A stretch of 32,359 nt of DNA from Pseudomonadota bacterium (GCA_023423995.1 JAFAEL010000141.1:1-32359); one strand, 5' to 3'. Positions 7,619 through 15,840 are shown, counted from the first letter of the stretch. The notes: a model not told the origin generated them from the letters alone. Translations and numbers: made by a program.

Positions 7619-9064
7619 CTAGAGCCTGTCGCCCATCAGGAATTCGAGCGCACGATCGAGCCGGATATGCGGCAGAGCACCTGGTCGGCCGACCGCGTCG
7701 AGCCCGACGAGCGGCGGCCGGAACCTGGGAAACCGCAGCGAACCCGGCGCGACGGCGCCGTTCACGATCTCGGCCGGATCCGCCGGCAACTCACCGGGAT
7801 AGATCGCGGCCTCCTCGCTCCCGTCGAAGACCTCATCGCCGATCCGCTCCCCGGCTTCGGGCGTGCCGACGACGGTCTTCAGCGTGGCGCGGCCATCCTC
7901 CACGGATGCCTCGCGGGTCGCCCTCACCGAAGCGAGCGCGACGGAGCCGACGCGGGCCCCCGCCGCTTCCGTCCGCCGCACGGCCCGCCCGACAAGATGG
8001 CGCAGGAGGCGCTCGAGCCGGTCGTGGCTCGTGTGGTGGATGTGGTCCGCCTTGGTGGCCGCGAAGAGGACCCGGTCCGCCCGCGGCGCGAAGAGGCGCG
8101 ACAGGAGGGTGTTGCGGCCGGCATTGAAGGCGAGGAGCACGCGGTCGAGCGCCTCCTCGAGTTCGGCGAGTGCGGCCGGACCGGCATCGACCGCCGCCAG
8201 CACGTCGACCAGCACGATCTGCCGATCGACCCGCTGGAAATGGTCGCGGAAGAACGGCCCGACCACGCGAGCCTTGTAGGACTCGAAGCGGCGCTGCATC
8301 AGGCTCGCGAGGGTTCCGGGTGCGATCACGGCACCCGGCGGAAGGTCGAGCGGCGCGAAGGTGAGCGCCGGCGAGCCGGCGAGGTCGCCCGGCATGAGAA
8401 AGCGGCCGGGCGGGGTCGTCGCGACCGCCTCCGGGTCCGCCCTCAGCTGCCCGAGATAGGCGCGAAACGTCTCGGCGGCCTGGGCCGCCACGGCCTCGTC
8501 CGCCGGGCCGCCCGGGTCGAGGCGGGCGAGTTCGGCGAGCCATGGCGACGCGAAAGCGGCGCGTTCCGGCCGGCGGGCGGCCGCGACCGTCGCCGCCGCC
8601 CAGTCCGCGAAATGCTGGTCGATCAGCGCGAGGTCCAGCAGCCACTCGCCCGGATAATCGACGATGTCGAGCGTCAGGCGGCCCGGCCCGGAACGCCAGC
8701 GCGACCGACGCTCGAAATCGATGTCGAGGCGCAATTCGGAGATGCGCGTGGTCGAGGCAGGCCAGCGCCGCTCGGCGATGAGCGCTTCGAGATTGGCCTC
8801 GTAGGCGAAGCGCGGGACGTCGTCGTCCGGCTGGTGCGCCAGCCGTGCCCGCCTAATCCGCCCCTCGGCGGCCGGCCGGAAGGCCGGAAGCGGCGTGCCG
8901 CGGACCAGATGATGGACGAGCGCGGTGGTGAAGACCGTCTTGCCCGAGCGCGCGAGCCCCGTGACCCCGAGCCGGAGCGTCGGCTGGAACAGGTTCTGCC
9001 CGGCCTCGAAGGCGGCGTGTGCAGCCGAGCCGGCTCGGTTCGCGATATTAAAGAGGGACGCCAA
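7619..9064 (-). CDS. YcjX-like P-loop NTPase (DUF463)
   Basis: This 481-residue protein belongs to the YcjX/DUF463 family. It has a Walker A motif at residues 36-43 (GLARSGKT) in 'TLRLGVTGLARSGKT', the Walker B-like 'LDIVDYPGEWLLDLALID', and the family segments 'FLMPGDLAGSPALTFAPLDL' and 'LVDVLAAVDAGPAALAELEE'. A late 'LFAATKADHIHHTSHDRL' provides the base-recognition TKAD-type motif. It is a predicted cytosolic GTP- or ATP-binding protein of unknown cellular role, usually partnered with the YcjF-like membrane protein. The start is uncertain: TTG 9064 gives 'MASLFNIANRAGSAAHAAFE', which fits family N-termini, but no good ribosome binding site precedes it. Confidence 0.85.
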   Translation of the reverse strand: MASLFNIANRAGSAAHAAFEAGQNLFQPTLRLGVTGLARSGKTVFTTALVHHLVRGTPLPAFRPAAEGRIRRARLAHQPDDDVPRFAYEANLEALIAERRWPASTTRISELRLDIDFERRSRWRSGPGRLTLDIVDYPGEWLLDLALIDQHFADWAAATVAAARRPERAAFASPWLAELARLDPGGPADEAVAAQAAETFRAYLGQLRADPEAVATTPPGRFLMPGDLAGSPALTFAPLDLPPGAVIAPGTLASLMQRRFESYKARVVGPFFRDHFQRVDRQIVLVDVLAAVDAGPAALAELEEALDRVLLAFNAGRNTLLSRLFAPRADRVLFAATKADHIHHTSHDRLERLLRHLVGRAVRRTEAAGARVGSVALASVRATREASVEDGRATLKTVVGTPEAGERIGDEVFDGSEEAAIYPGELPADPAEIVNGAVAPGSLRFPRFRPPLVGLDAVGRPGALPHIRLDRALEFLMGDRL

Positions 9065-9138
9065 GAGGTGGGGCTGCCAATCCTAACCGGAACTTGGGAT
9101 CGGCGCGGCCGGACCGCAAGCCGCGCCTGCACGGCGTC

Positions 9139-9654
9139 TCAATCCTCGTCGCCGAAGCCGAGCGACTTCGGGGTCTCGAACGAGACGAGCCGCCCCGTCC
9201 GCCGTGCGAGCCGACGCCATGCGTCGATCTCGAACTCGAGCACCGCGACGCCGGCCGTCGGGAAGCCGCGGCGAAGACGCTCCGCGGCCTCGCCCTCCTC
9301 GCCAGCCCGGACGAGGTCGAGCGCCAGCTCCTCGAAGGCCGGGTTGTGCCCGACCAGGATGACGGAGCCAGCCTGCGGATCGGCTTCCTGCGCGACCGCG
9401 AGCAGTTCCGGCTCGCTCGCCTCGTAGATGCGCTGGTCGAACTCCACCGGGATGTCGGAGCGCCGGGCGAGTTTCCAGGTCTCGCGCGTGCGCGCCGAGG
9501 GTGAGACGAGGGCAAGATCAAGGGACATCGGCGCGAGGTGCTCCGCCATCACCTCCATCTGCCGGCGGCCACGTGGCGCGAGAACGCGGTCGATATCACG
9601 GGCGGCGTCCTTCCCGACGGCCTTGGCGTGGCGAAGCAGGATGAGCCGTTTCAT
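9139..9654 (-). CDS. SixA-like histidine phosphatase
   Basis: The 171-residue protein has the histidine phosphatase fold. The catalytic motif 'LILLRHAKA' contains Arg8 and His9, which is phosphorylated in the reaction. It also has 'LVSPSARTRETW' with Arg55, an acidic residue near Glu78, and the second catalytic His103 in 'VILVGHNPAFEEL'. The length and the RHAKA variant fit the SixA branch, which removes phosphate from phosphohistidine proteins in E. coli; the substrate here is unknown. The ATG at 9654 starts directly at the conserved 'KRLILLRHAK'. It lies 30 bp after recJ and 74 bp before the ycjX-like gene, all on the minus strand. Upstream is a direct repeat of GGGATCAC. Confidence 0.88.
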   Translation of the reverse strand: MKRLILLRHAKAVGKDAARDIDRVLAPRGRRQMEVMAEHLAPMSLDLALVSPSARTRETWKLARRSDIPVEFDQRIYEASEPELLAVAQEADPQAGSVILVGHNPAFEELALDLVRAGEEGEAAERLRRGFPTAGVAVLEFEIDAWRRLARRTGRLVSFETPKSLGFGDED

Positions 9655-9684
9655 GTGATCCCGTGATCCCTTGATACGCAGGCG

Positions 9685-11496
9685 CTAGACCGGCAGGGCG
9701 GCGTCGATGATCCGCAACTCGACCCGCTCGCCACCGCCCCAGCGGTCGAGGCAGAGCGAGCCGGCCACGTGGACCTGCTGCCCGACAGCTCCGAGGAGCG
9801 CCCGGCCGAGCGGCTTGTCCGCAGCCCTGAACGCCACCGCGCGCAGGTTCGATCCATCTCCGGATTTCAGCGTTGCGCGAACATGGTTCTGCCCGACCTG
9901 CCGGGCATCGACGAGACGATGCCGCCCGAAGGCGAAGACCGGCTCCGGCTGTCCCTGCCCGAACGGCCCGGCCGTCTCGACAGCGCGGACCGTCTCGATG
10001 GTGGCGCCGCCGGCCGTGAGCGCGGCGTCGATCACCAGCGGATCGGGCGGCTCGTCCGCCGACCGGGCGGGCAGCGATCCAGCCAGCGCGTCGCGGAAGC
10101 GCTCCAGATCGCCGGCCCGGATGGTGGCGCCAGCCGCCATCGCATGGCCGCCGCCCTTGAGCGCAGCGCCCTCCTCCGTCGCAAGGCGCACCGCCCGGCC
10201 GATATCCGCGCCCGGGACCGAGCGACCGGAGCCGGTCGCAGTCCCGTCCGGCTTGGTCGCGAAAGCGAAGGCGGGGCGGCCGAAGCGTTCCTTCAGGCGG
10301 GCTGCCACGAGCCCCACGATGCCGGGATGCCAGTCGGGCGAGGCGAGCACGATGACGGGCATCTCCGGCTCGGCCTCGAGGCGTCGTCCGGCCTCTGCCT
10401 CCGCCTCTTCGACCGCCCGCGCCTCGATGGCGCGACGCTCCTCGTTCAGGCGCTCGAGCGTCGCCGCGATCGTGCTCGCGATTCCGGGGTCGCCGGTGAT
10501 CAGGAGGCGGGCTCCGAGAGACGAGTCTCCGATCCGCCCGCCCGCATTGATGCGCGGTCCGAGGCAATAGCCGAGATGCCAGCATTCGGGCGCCGTCTCC
10601 ACGCGCGCGGCATCGATCAGGGCTGCCAGCCCAAGCCGACGGCGATTGCGCATCACGGCCAGCCCCTGGCGGACGAAGGCACGGTTCAGGCCGTTCAGCG
10701 GAACGACGTCCGCGACGGTCGCGAGAGCGACGAGGTCGAGCGCGGCAAGCAGGTCGGGCTCGGTCCTGCCTTGCCAGAAGCCCCGCCGCCTGAGTTCGCG
10801 GGCAAGCGCCACCAGGGTCATGAAAACGACGCCCGCGGCACAGAGGTGGCCGAGGCCGGAGAGGTCGTCCTGCCGGTTGGGATTCACGATCGCGACCGCG
10901 CGCGGCAGCTGTTCCGGAGCGCCGTGGTGGTCGAGCACCACGACGTCGGCCCCAAGCCGAGCCGCCTCCTCGAGCGGCGCATGGCCGGCCGTCCCGCAAT
11001 CGACCGTGACGATGAGCGAGGCGCCCTCCCCCACGAGGGCCCGCATTGCCTCGATATTCGGGCCGTAGCCCTCCGTGAGGCGGTCGGGAATGTGGATGGG
11101 GGCGGCAAGGCCGCAGGCCTGCAGGTACTCGGCCATCAGGGCTGCCGAGCAGGCGCCGTCGACGTCGTAGTCGCCGAAGATCGCGACGCGCTCGCGCCGC
11201 TGCACGGCATCGGCAAGCCGGGCGACGGCCGCCTCCATGGCGGTCAGCGCGCTCGGATCAGGCATCAAGTCCCGCAAGCGCGGCGCGAGAAAGCCGGGGG
11301 CGCCCTGGACGGAGACGCCCCGTCCCGCCAGCACCCGCGCCACCACGTCGGGTATGCCGTGTGTCTGGGAGATCGCGGCTGCTATGAGGGAGGATGCGGA
11401 ATCGAGCCTTTCCACCCAGGTCCGCCCGCACACGGACCGACTTACCCCGTGGACCGGACGCAAGGCCGGAGCCGTGCTCGCGAGCGATTCGGACAT
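9685..11496 (-). CDS. recJ: Single-stranded-DNA-specific exonuclease RecJ
   Basis: This 603-residue protein degrades single-stranded DNA 5' to 3' in recombination and mismatch repair. All DHH phosphoesterase motifs are present: 'VAIFGDYDVDGACSAAL' (Asp109, Asp111, Asp113), 'LIVTVDCGT' (Asp166) and 'VVVLDHHGAP' (Asp189-His190-His191). The DHHA1 part has 'LGPRINAGGRIGDSSLGARL', 'SPDWHPGIVGLVAARLKERF', 'GSGRSVPGADI' and 'GGHAMAAGA'. The C-terminal OB-like domain follows and ends 'ERVELRIIDAALPV'. I place the start at ATG 11496 because a longer frame would run into the GNAT gene and because 'SESLASTAPALRPVHGVSRS' looks like a normal N-terminus. Length is normal for alphaproteobacterial RecJ. Confidence 0.95.
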   Translation of the reverse strand: MSESLASTAPALRPVHGVSRSVCGRTWVERLDSASSLIAAAISQTHGIPDVVARVLAGRGVSVQGAPGFLAPRLRDLMPDPSALTAMEAAVARLADAVQRRERVAIFGDYDVDGACSAALMAEYLQACGLAAPIHIPDRLTEGYGPNIEAMRALVGEGASLIVTVDCGTAGHAPLEEAARLGADVVVLDHHGAPEQLPRAVAIVNPNRQDDLSGLGHLCAAGVVFMTLVALARELRRRGFWQGRTEPDLLAALDLVALATVADVVPLNGLNRAFVRQGLAVMRNRRRLGLAALIDAARVETAPECWHLGYCLGPRINAGGRIGDSSLGARLLITGDPGIASTIAATLERLNEERRAIEARAVEEAEAEAGRRLEAEPEMPVIVLASPDWHPGIVGLVAARLKERFGRPAFAFATKPDGTATGSGRSVPGADIGRAVRLATEEGAALKGGGHAMAAGATIRAGDLERFRDALAGSLPARSADEPPDPLVIDAALTAGGATIETVRAVETAGPFGQGQPEPVFAFGRHRLVDARQVGQNHVRATLKSGDGSNLRAVAFRAADKPLGRALLGAVGQQVHVAGSLCLDRWGGGERVELRIIDAALPV

Positions 11497-11560
11497 GGCC
11501 CGAATGTAACGGAGCCCGGCCGTCAGGCCAGCTTCGCCACGGTCGCGGGCGAGAGCTCGC

Positions 11561-12007
11561 TCAGAGCGCCTTCCGGTACTGGATGAAGCCCGGCTGGTCG
11601 GCGACCTTGTCGTAGAGCGCTCGAGCGGTGGCGTTCGACTCATGCGTGAGCCAGTAGACGCGGCTCGCACCTTCCTCCCGCGCGCGCTCGTACACCGCTT
11701 CGATCAACGCCCGCCCTGCGCCCCTGCCCCTTGCGGCTTCCACCGTGAACAGGTCCTGCAGGTAGCAATAGGGGCCGATCGTCCATGTCGACCGGTGAAA
11801 GATGAAGTGGACGATGCCGATGAGTTCCGGTCCGTCGAAGCAGCCGAGGACGTTCATCGGCTCGGCCGGGTCCATCAGGCGTGCCCAGGTCGTGTCCGTC
11901 ACCTCGGGCGCGACGCTCGTCCGGTAGAAGGTGAGATAGCCGGCCCAGAGCGGCTCCCAGGCGGTGCGGTCGGCCTGTGTCAGCGGGCGAATCTCAAGGT
12001 CGGCCAA
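11561..12007 (-). CDS. GNAT family N-acetyltransferase
   Basis: The 148-residue product is a single GNAT domain. It begins 'ADLEIRPLTQADRTAWEPLW', has the beta-4 segment 'CYLQDLFTVEAARGRGAGRA' with the acetyl-CoA pyrophosphate loop RGRGAG, and a final 'SNATARALYDKVADQPGFIQ' typical of the family. It transfers an acetyl group from acetyl-CoA to an amine that cannot be predicted. Two TTG starts are possible. I chose TTG 12007 because an AGGGGG-type ribosome binding site lies 6 nt ahead of it; TTG 12022 has none and would overlap the preceding stop. It follows the beta-helix gene by 11 bp. Confidence 0.9.
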   Translation of the reverse strand: MADLEIRPLTQADRTAWEPLWAGYLTFYRTSVAPEVTDTTWARLMDPAEPMNVLGCFDGPELIGIVHFIFHRSTWTIGPYCYLQDLFTVEAARGRGAGRALIEAVYERAREEGASRVYWLTHESNATARALYDKVADQPGFIQYRKAL

Positions 12008-12018
12008 GCAGGTCCCCC

Positions 12019-13023
12019 TCAATCGACGATGTTGTTCTCGACCACGTTGTGGGTCGCATGGTCTCCGTTATCGGCCGAACTCCCGAAGGGATAGCCCGCA
12101 TCCTCGCCGCAATAGAGACGCCAACCCTCGCGGGACCCCACGCTGATCGCCGGCGAATGGAGCGGGAATGCGTAGTCGAAGCGGTTGCCCGCGATGGTGT
12201 TGAAGGACGGGGTCTGATGCCGGATCGTGCCCCCTTCGCCGCAATTGCGGTAGAGAAAGATCCCGCCTCTCCACGTCAGCCGGAAGGTGTTGTCGATGAT
12301 GCGGTTGCGGGCGGAGCCGTCGACGGCGATCACCTCGCGCGCCGTGTCGATGTCGAAGCTGTTCCCCGCGATCGTGTTCCCGGCGCTCTCTGCGTCCAGA
12401 TAGACCCCCGCCGACACGGAGCGGCCGCGGATCTGCGAGCCGGTCAGGGATACGCCCGTCACGCCGGGCCCGATGTAGAGGGGGATGGCGCCGGCCGAGA
12501 GCAGAACCGACTTCTCGATGGCGATCCGGCGCGGTGCGGCCTCCTGGGCGCGCTCCGTGTGGCCGAGCGATCGCGAGGAGAGCTTGAGGATCTCGCCCTG
12601 ACCGTTGATGGCCATGCCCCAGATACGGACCGATCCCCTGACCGTGCAGTTGCGGATGGTGATGTCCGCCGGCCGGTCCCACTCGGGCCTGCCGCCTTCC
12701 CGCTGTCGCGAGCGGATCTCGATGGTGAATTTCGGAAAGGCCGGCTCGGTTTCGGGCCGGCCTATGGCGCCGCCGCCGCAATCGAGCTGGATGCCGCTCG
12801 AAGCGCTTCCTTCCAGCAGCAGCCGCCTGCTCACCACGTCCTCCGGCCCAAGCCGGAGGCTGCAGGTGAGGCGCGCGACGTCATCCGGCCCCGAAGCGGG
12901 AGCGAGGATCGCCGCGCGCGTGCGCGCATCGCAGGGCGGCGCGGCTGCGCTCGCACCAGACGGAAAGGCGATCCAGGCGATGCTGCCGAGAGCCGCAAGC
13001 GCGGCCGACCGGATCGCCCGCAA
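12019..13023 (-). CDS. Secreted right-handed parallel beta-helix protein
   Basis: The 334-residue protein has a signal peptide: a short basic start, then the hydrophobic segment 'SAALAALGSIAWIAFPSGAS' with likely cleavage after ASA. The mature part has repeated beta-helix turns with the pattern N-x-I-x-x-N: 'DITIRNCTVRGSVRI', 'NTIAGNSFDI', 'NRIIDNTFRLTWRGGIFLYR', 'NTIAGNRFDYAF' and 'HNVVENNIVD' at the end. Such folds bind or cleave polysaccharides or act as surface proteins; no catalytic set is obvious, so no enzyme activity is claimed. Four cysteines may form disulfides. I chose TTG 13023, which starts 4 bp after the DUF1508 stop and directly at the signal peptide. A much longer upstream extension in this frame is not protein-like. 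The true start is uncertain. Confidence 0.75.
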   Translation of the reverse strand: MRAIRSAALAALGSIAWIAFPSGASAAAPPCDARTRAAILAPASGPDDVARLTCSLRLGPEDVVSRRLLLEGSASSGIQLDCGGGAIGRPETEPAFPKFTIEIRSRQREGGRPEWDRPADITIRNCTVRGSVRIWGMAINGQGEILKLSSRSLGHTERAQEAAPRRIAIEKSVLLSAGAIPLYIGPGVTGVSLTGSQIRGRSVSAGVYLDAESAGNTIAGNSFDIDTAREVIAVDGSARNRIIDNTFRLTWRGGIFLYRNCGEGGTIRHQTPSFNTIAGNRFDYAFPLHSPAISVGSREGWRLYCGEDAGYPFGSSADNGDHATHNVVENNIVD

Positions 13024-13027
13024 TGGA

Positions 13028-13234
13028 TCAGCCAGCCGATCCGTGCGTGCTGGCGATCTTGGCCGACATGTCCACGACGATCGCGGAAGCGGAGGATTTG
13101 ACGAGTTCGATGCCGCGCTCGCAATCATGCCGGTGCGCATAGCCCTCGCCCGAATCCGCGACCACGTTGCCGTTCTGGACCCGAAGGCGCCAGCGCCATT
13201 CCCCATTCGATCCCTTGTAGATCTCGAAGCGCAT
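13028..13234 (-). CDS. DUF1508/YegP-type small protein
   Basis: This 68-residue protein is a single DUF1508 (UPF0339) repeat: 'MRFEIYKGSNGEWRWRLRVQ', 'NGNVVADSGEGYAHRHDCER', 'GIELVK' and a short Ser/Ala tail. Many relatives, such as YegP, carry two such repeats; this one has one. No signal peptide or membrane segment is present and the function of the family is not known. The ATG at 13234 has GGGAGAG 5 nt upstream. The gene ends 4 bp before the beta-helix gene, so the two are probably translated together. Confidence 0.88.
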   Translation of the reverse strand: MRFEIYKGSNGEWRWRLRVQNGNVVADSGEGYAHRHDCERGIELVKSSASAIVVDMSAKIASTHGSAG

Positions 13235-13268
13235 CGGTTCTCTCCCTGTGCGCAGACCAACGAAGGAT

Positions 13269-13296
13269 CGCGAGGCAGGTTCGCACCAGCCTCGCG
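13269..13296 (-). terminator. Hairpin downstream of glpX, possible terminator or processing stem
   Basis: CGCGAGGC at 13269-13276 pairs perfectly with GCCTCGCG at 13289-13296 around a 12-nt loop, starting 8 bp after the glpX stop. No T-run follows on the minus strand, so it is not a classic intrinsic terminator. It may protect the glpX mRNA end. Confidence 0.4.
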
Positions 13297-13303
13297 CTGG
13301 ATG

Positions 13304-14302
13304 TCAGCTCTCGAGGTGGAACTTGGCCATGTTGCGGTGCTCGGCCTTGATGCGCCGCACCGTTCCGGTCGCCGAGCGATAGACGAGCGTGTCGGTCTCG
13401 ATCACGTGCTCGCCGAACTTGACGCCCTCGAGGAGCGCACCGTCCGTGACTCCGGTGGCGGCGACCACGACGTCGCCGCGAGCGAGCTCGTCGACGTTGT
13501 ATTTCTTCTCCGGATCCGCGACGCCCATCTTCTTGGCGCGCTCGCGCTTCTCCTCGGTGTCGAGGATCAGGCGGCCCTGCATCTGGCCGCCGATGCAGCG
13601 CAGCGCGCCCGCCGCGATGACGCCCTCGGGCGCCGCGCCGATGCCGAGATAGATGTCGATCCCGGTCTCCTTCGGCATGGAGGTGAAGATCACGCCCATG
13701 ATGTCGCCATCCGTGATGAGGCGGATGGAGCAGCCGAGCGCACGGACGCGCTTGATCAGATCCTCGTGCCGCGGACGCTCCATGATGAGCGCCGTGATGT
13801 CCTTGGGCTCGACGCCCTTGGCTTTCGCCAGGGACCGGATGTTCTCTTCCGGCGTCCAGTCGAGATCGACGGTCCCCTTCGGATAGCCCGGCCCGATCGC
13901 GATCTTGTTCATGTAGACATCGGGGGCGGCGAGCAGGCTGCCGCCCTCGGCCATCGCCATCACGGCGATCGAGCCCGGCATGTCCTTCGCGCAGAGGGTC
14001 GTGCCCTCGAGCGGGTCGACCGCGATGTCGACCTTGGGTCCGGTGCCGTTGCCGACGCGCTCGCCGATGAAGAGCATCGGGGCCTCGTCGCGCTCGCCCT
14101 CGCCGATCACGACCGTCCCGTCGATCGGGAGCGTGTTCAGCTCGCGGCGCATCGCGTCGACGGCGGCCTGGTCGGCGGCCTTCTCCTGGCCGCGCCCGCG
14201 CAGTCGCGCCGCGGCGACGGCGGCGCGCTCGGTAACGCGAACGAGTTCGAGCGTCAGGATGCGCTCGATCAGGATACTTTTCGGTGGCTTGGTGTCTGGC
14301 AT
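13304..14302 (-). CDS. glpX: Class II fructose-1,6-bisphosphatase GlpX
   Basis: The 332-residue enzyme hydrolyses fructose 1,6-bisphosphate to fructose 6-phosphate in gluconeogenesis; class II enzymes of autotrophs can also act on sedoheptulose bisphosphate. Metal-binding motifs of the family are intact: 'TVVIGEGERDEAPMLFIGE' (Glu68, Glu70, Asp72) and 'DIAVDPLEGTTLCAKDMPGS' (Asp96, Glu99, Gly100, Thr101). Later segments are 'ALIMERPRHEDLIKRVRALG', 'ITDGDIMGVI', 'GIGAAPEGVIAAGALRCIGG' and 'VVVAATGVTDGALLEGVKF'. The length is typical. It lies 145 bp downstream of hom on the same strand. The gap carries two hairpins, so glpX may have its own promoter. Confidence 0.95.
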   Translation of the reverse strand: MPDTKPPKSILIERILTLELVRVTERAAVAAARLRGRGQEKAADQAAVDAMRRELNTLPIDGTVVIGEGERDEAPMLFIGERVGNGTGPKVDIAVDPLEGTTLCAKDMPGSIAVMAMAEGGSLLAAPDVYMNKIAIGPGYPKGTVDLDWTPEENIRSLAKAKGVEPKDITALIMERPRHEDLIKRVRALGCSIRLITDGDIMGVIFTSMPKETGIDIYLGIGAAPEGVIAAGALRCIGGQMQGRLILDTEEKRERAKKMGVADPEKKYNVDELARGDVVVAATGVTDGALLEGVKFGEHVIETDTLVYRSATGTVRRIKAEHRNMAKFHLES

Positions 14303-14327
14303 GGTGCTGCGGGTTGTCCGTCCCTAG

Positions 14328-14347
14328 CCCGGCGGGAAGGCGCCGGG
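14328..14347 (-). promoter_or_regulatory. Hairpin in the presumed glpX leader
   Basis: CCCGGCG (14328-14334) pairs perfectly with CGCCGGG (14341-14347) around a 6-nt loop, about 25 bp before the glpX ATG. An AT-rich patch (14388-14400, TCAATGATAATCG) farther upstream could hold the promoter, but I find no clear -35 box. A regulatory role is only a possibility. Confidence 0.35.
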
Positions 14348-14420
14348 AGCCTTCGAGATGTCTGGTGTGACGCGCATCAATGATAATCGATCGGAGCTGC
14401 CGCCGCTTCACCCTTCGGGA

Positions 14421-14441
14421 GGAGATCGGCTCCCGATCTCC
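14421..14441 (-). terminator. Strong hairpin just after hom
   Basis: GGAGATCGG at 14421-14429 and CCGATCTCC at 14433-14441 form a perfect 9-bp stem with a 3-nt loop. It starts 6 bp after the hom stop codon. No poly-T follows in the minus direction, so termination is uncertain; it could also stabilise the 3' end of the hom mRNA or separate hom from glpX. Confidence 0.5.
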
Positions 14442-14447
14442 GCTGGC

Positions 14448-15776
14448 TCACTCCCGCTCGATCCGGATCACCTGCGGCTCCTCGGAAACGAGCCCGTCCG
14501 CGGCGATCTTCTCGAGTGCCTCCCGGATGGCGGCTTCCGTCGCCGCATAGGTGATGAGCACGAGCGGCACCGGCTCGGCGCCGCGCCCGTGCTTGTCCGT
14601 CGGCGGCAGGCTCCCGGTGGGGCGCTTCTGGACGATCGACTCGATGGAGATCTTCGCCTCCGCCATGCGGCTGGCGACGCCGGCCGCGACGCCCAGCCGG
14701 TCATGCACGGTGAGGCGGATGTAATAGCCTCCCTCATGGCGCTGCATCGGGGCCCGCTCGGCCTTGTCGAGCCGGGAGGTCAGCCGGCCGAACGGTGGCG
14801 ACACCATCCCGGAGGCCACGTCCGCGATGTCGGATACCACCGCCGAAGCAGTCGCATCGCCGCCCGCGCCCGGGCCGATCAAGGTCAGCTCGCGGACCGC
14901 GTCGGCATCGATGGTGACCGCGTTCGTCACGCCCATCACCTGCGCGATGGCGGAGGATTTCGGCACCATCGTCGGGTGGACGCGCTGCTCGATCCCGGTC
15001 TGGTTGCGCTCCGCCACGCCGAGCAGCTTGATGCGGAAGCCGAGCTCGTCGGCCATCTTCAGGTCGAGGGGGGCGATCTTCTCGATGCCCTCGACATAGA
15101 TGCTGTCGGCGTCGATCTCGGTCCCGAAGGCCAGCGCCGTGAGGAGCGCCAGCTTGTGAGCCGTGTCGAACCCGCCGATGTCGAAAGTCGGGTCGGCCTC
15201 GGCGTAGCCGAGCTTCTGCGCCGCCGCGAGGCAGGTGGCGAAATCGAGCTCGTCGCTCTCCATCCGGGAGAGGATGTAGTTGCAGGTCCCGTTCAGGATT
15301 CCGTAGATCCGCGTGACCTGGTTGCCGGCCAGTGCCTCGCGCAAGGTCTTGACGATCGGGATGCCGCCGGCGGCCGAGGCTTCGAAGGCGAGCGCGACGC
15401 CCCGCTCCTCCGCCCGGCGAGCCAGGTCGAGCCCATGCCGCGCAAGCAGCGCCTTGTTGGCGGTGACGACATGCTTGCCGTGCTCGATGGCGGTCTCGAC
15501 GACCGCCTTGGCGGGGCCGTCGGCGCCGCCCATGAGCTCGACGACGCAATCGACCTCCTCGGACCGCGCAAGGGCGACCGGGTCGTCGAACCAACGGTAC
15601 CGGGAGAGATCGTGGCCGCGGTCGCGATTGCGATCCCGCGCGGAGACGGCAGTGACGCGGATCGGGCGCCCTGCCCGTTCGGTCAGGGCGTTGTCCTGGC
15701 GGGCGATAATCCGGAGAGCCGAGCCGCCGACCGTGCCCAGGCCGGCCACGCCGACCCTGAACGGCTGCGCTTGCAT
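14448..15776 (-). CDS. hom: Homoserine dehydrogenase
   Basis: The 442-residue enzyme reduces aspartate semialdehyde to homoserine with NAD(P)H, the branch step to threonine and methionine. It has an N-terminal Rossmann motif 'VGVAGLGTVGGSALRI' (GLGTVG at 12-17), 'HVVTANKALLARHG' with the conserved lysine, and the catalytic block 'SAAGGIPIVKTLREALAGNQ' with 'IYGILNGTCNYILSRM'. The substrate site is 'GYAEADPTFDIGGFDTAHKL'. A C-terminal ACT domain starts about residue 350 ('YIRLTVHDRLGVAAGVASRM'), which in this family allows feedback by threonine. ATG 15776 has GAGGAG 6 nt upstream. The order hom-glpX-recJ is common in Hyphomicrobiales. Confidence 0.96.
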   Translation of the reverse strand: MQAQPFRVGVAGLGTVGGSALRIIARQDNALTERAGRPIRVTAVSARDRNRDRGHDLSRYRWFDDPVALARSEEVDCVVELMGGADGPAKAVVETAIEHGKHVVTANKALLARHGLDLARRAEERGVALAFEASAAGGIPIVKTLREALAGNQVTRIYGILNGTCNYILSRMESDELDFATCLAAAQKLGYAEADPTFDIGGFDTAHKLALLTALAFGTEIDADSIYVEGIEKIAPLDLKMADELGFRIKLLGVAERNQTGIEQRVHPTMVPKSSAIAQVMGVTNAVTIDADAVRELTLIGPGAGGDATASAVVSDIADVASGMVSPPFGRLTSRLDKAERAPMQRHEGGYYIRLTVHDRLGVAAGVASRMAEAKISIESIVQKRPTGSLPPTDKHGRGAEPVPLVLITYAATEAAIREALEKIAADGLVSEEPQVIRIERE

Positions 15777-15826
15777 GCGGAACTCCTCAACGACGCGGTC
15801 GCGTAAAAACGATGCGTGTCTTTAAG

Positions 15827-15840
15827 CGGGGCAGGCCCCG
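15827..15840 (-). terminator. Small GC hairpin between livF and hom
   Basis: CGGGG (15827-15831) pairs with CCCCG (15836-15840) around CAGG. On the minus strand CTTAAAG follows instead of a T-run. It lies between the livF stop and the hom start and might terminate the liv transcript weakly. The gap is otherwise featureless apart from the AT-rich hom leader (GTTTTTACG) that may include its promoter. Confidence 0.3.

Noticed and set aside
14388..14400. TCAATGATAATCG upstream of glpX as a Fur-type or iron-responsive site
   Set aside because: Only about one and a half hexamers match and the gene has no clear iron link. It may simply be promoter DNA.
13125..14411. Minus-strand frame of 428 codons overlapping glpX in another frame
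   Set aside because: The translation is highly Arg/Gly-rich and without motifs, while glpX covers the same bases with a complete family match.
15827..15840. Strong intrinsic terminator after livF
   Set aside because: The stem is only 5 bp and no T-run follows, so it is listed only as a weak hairpin.
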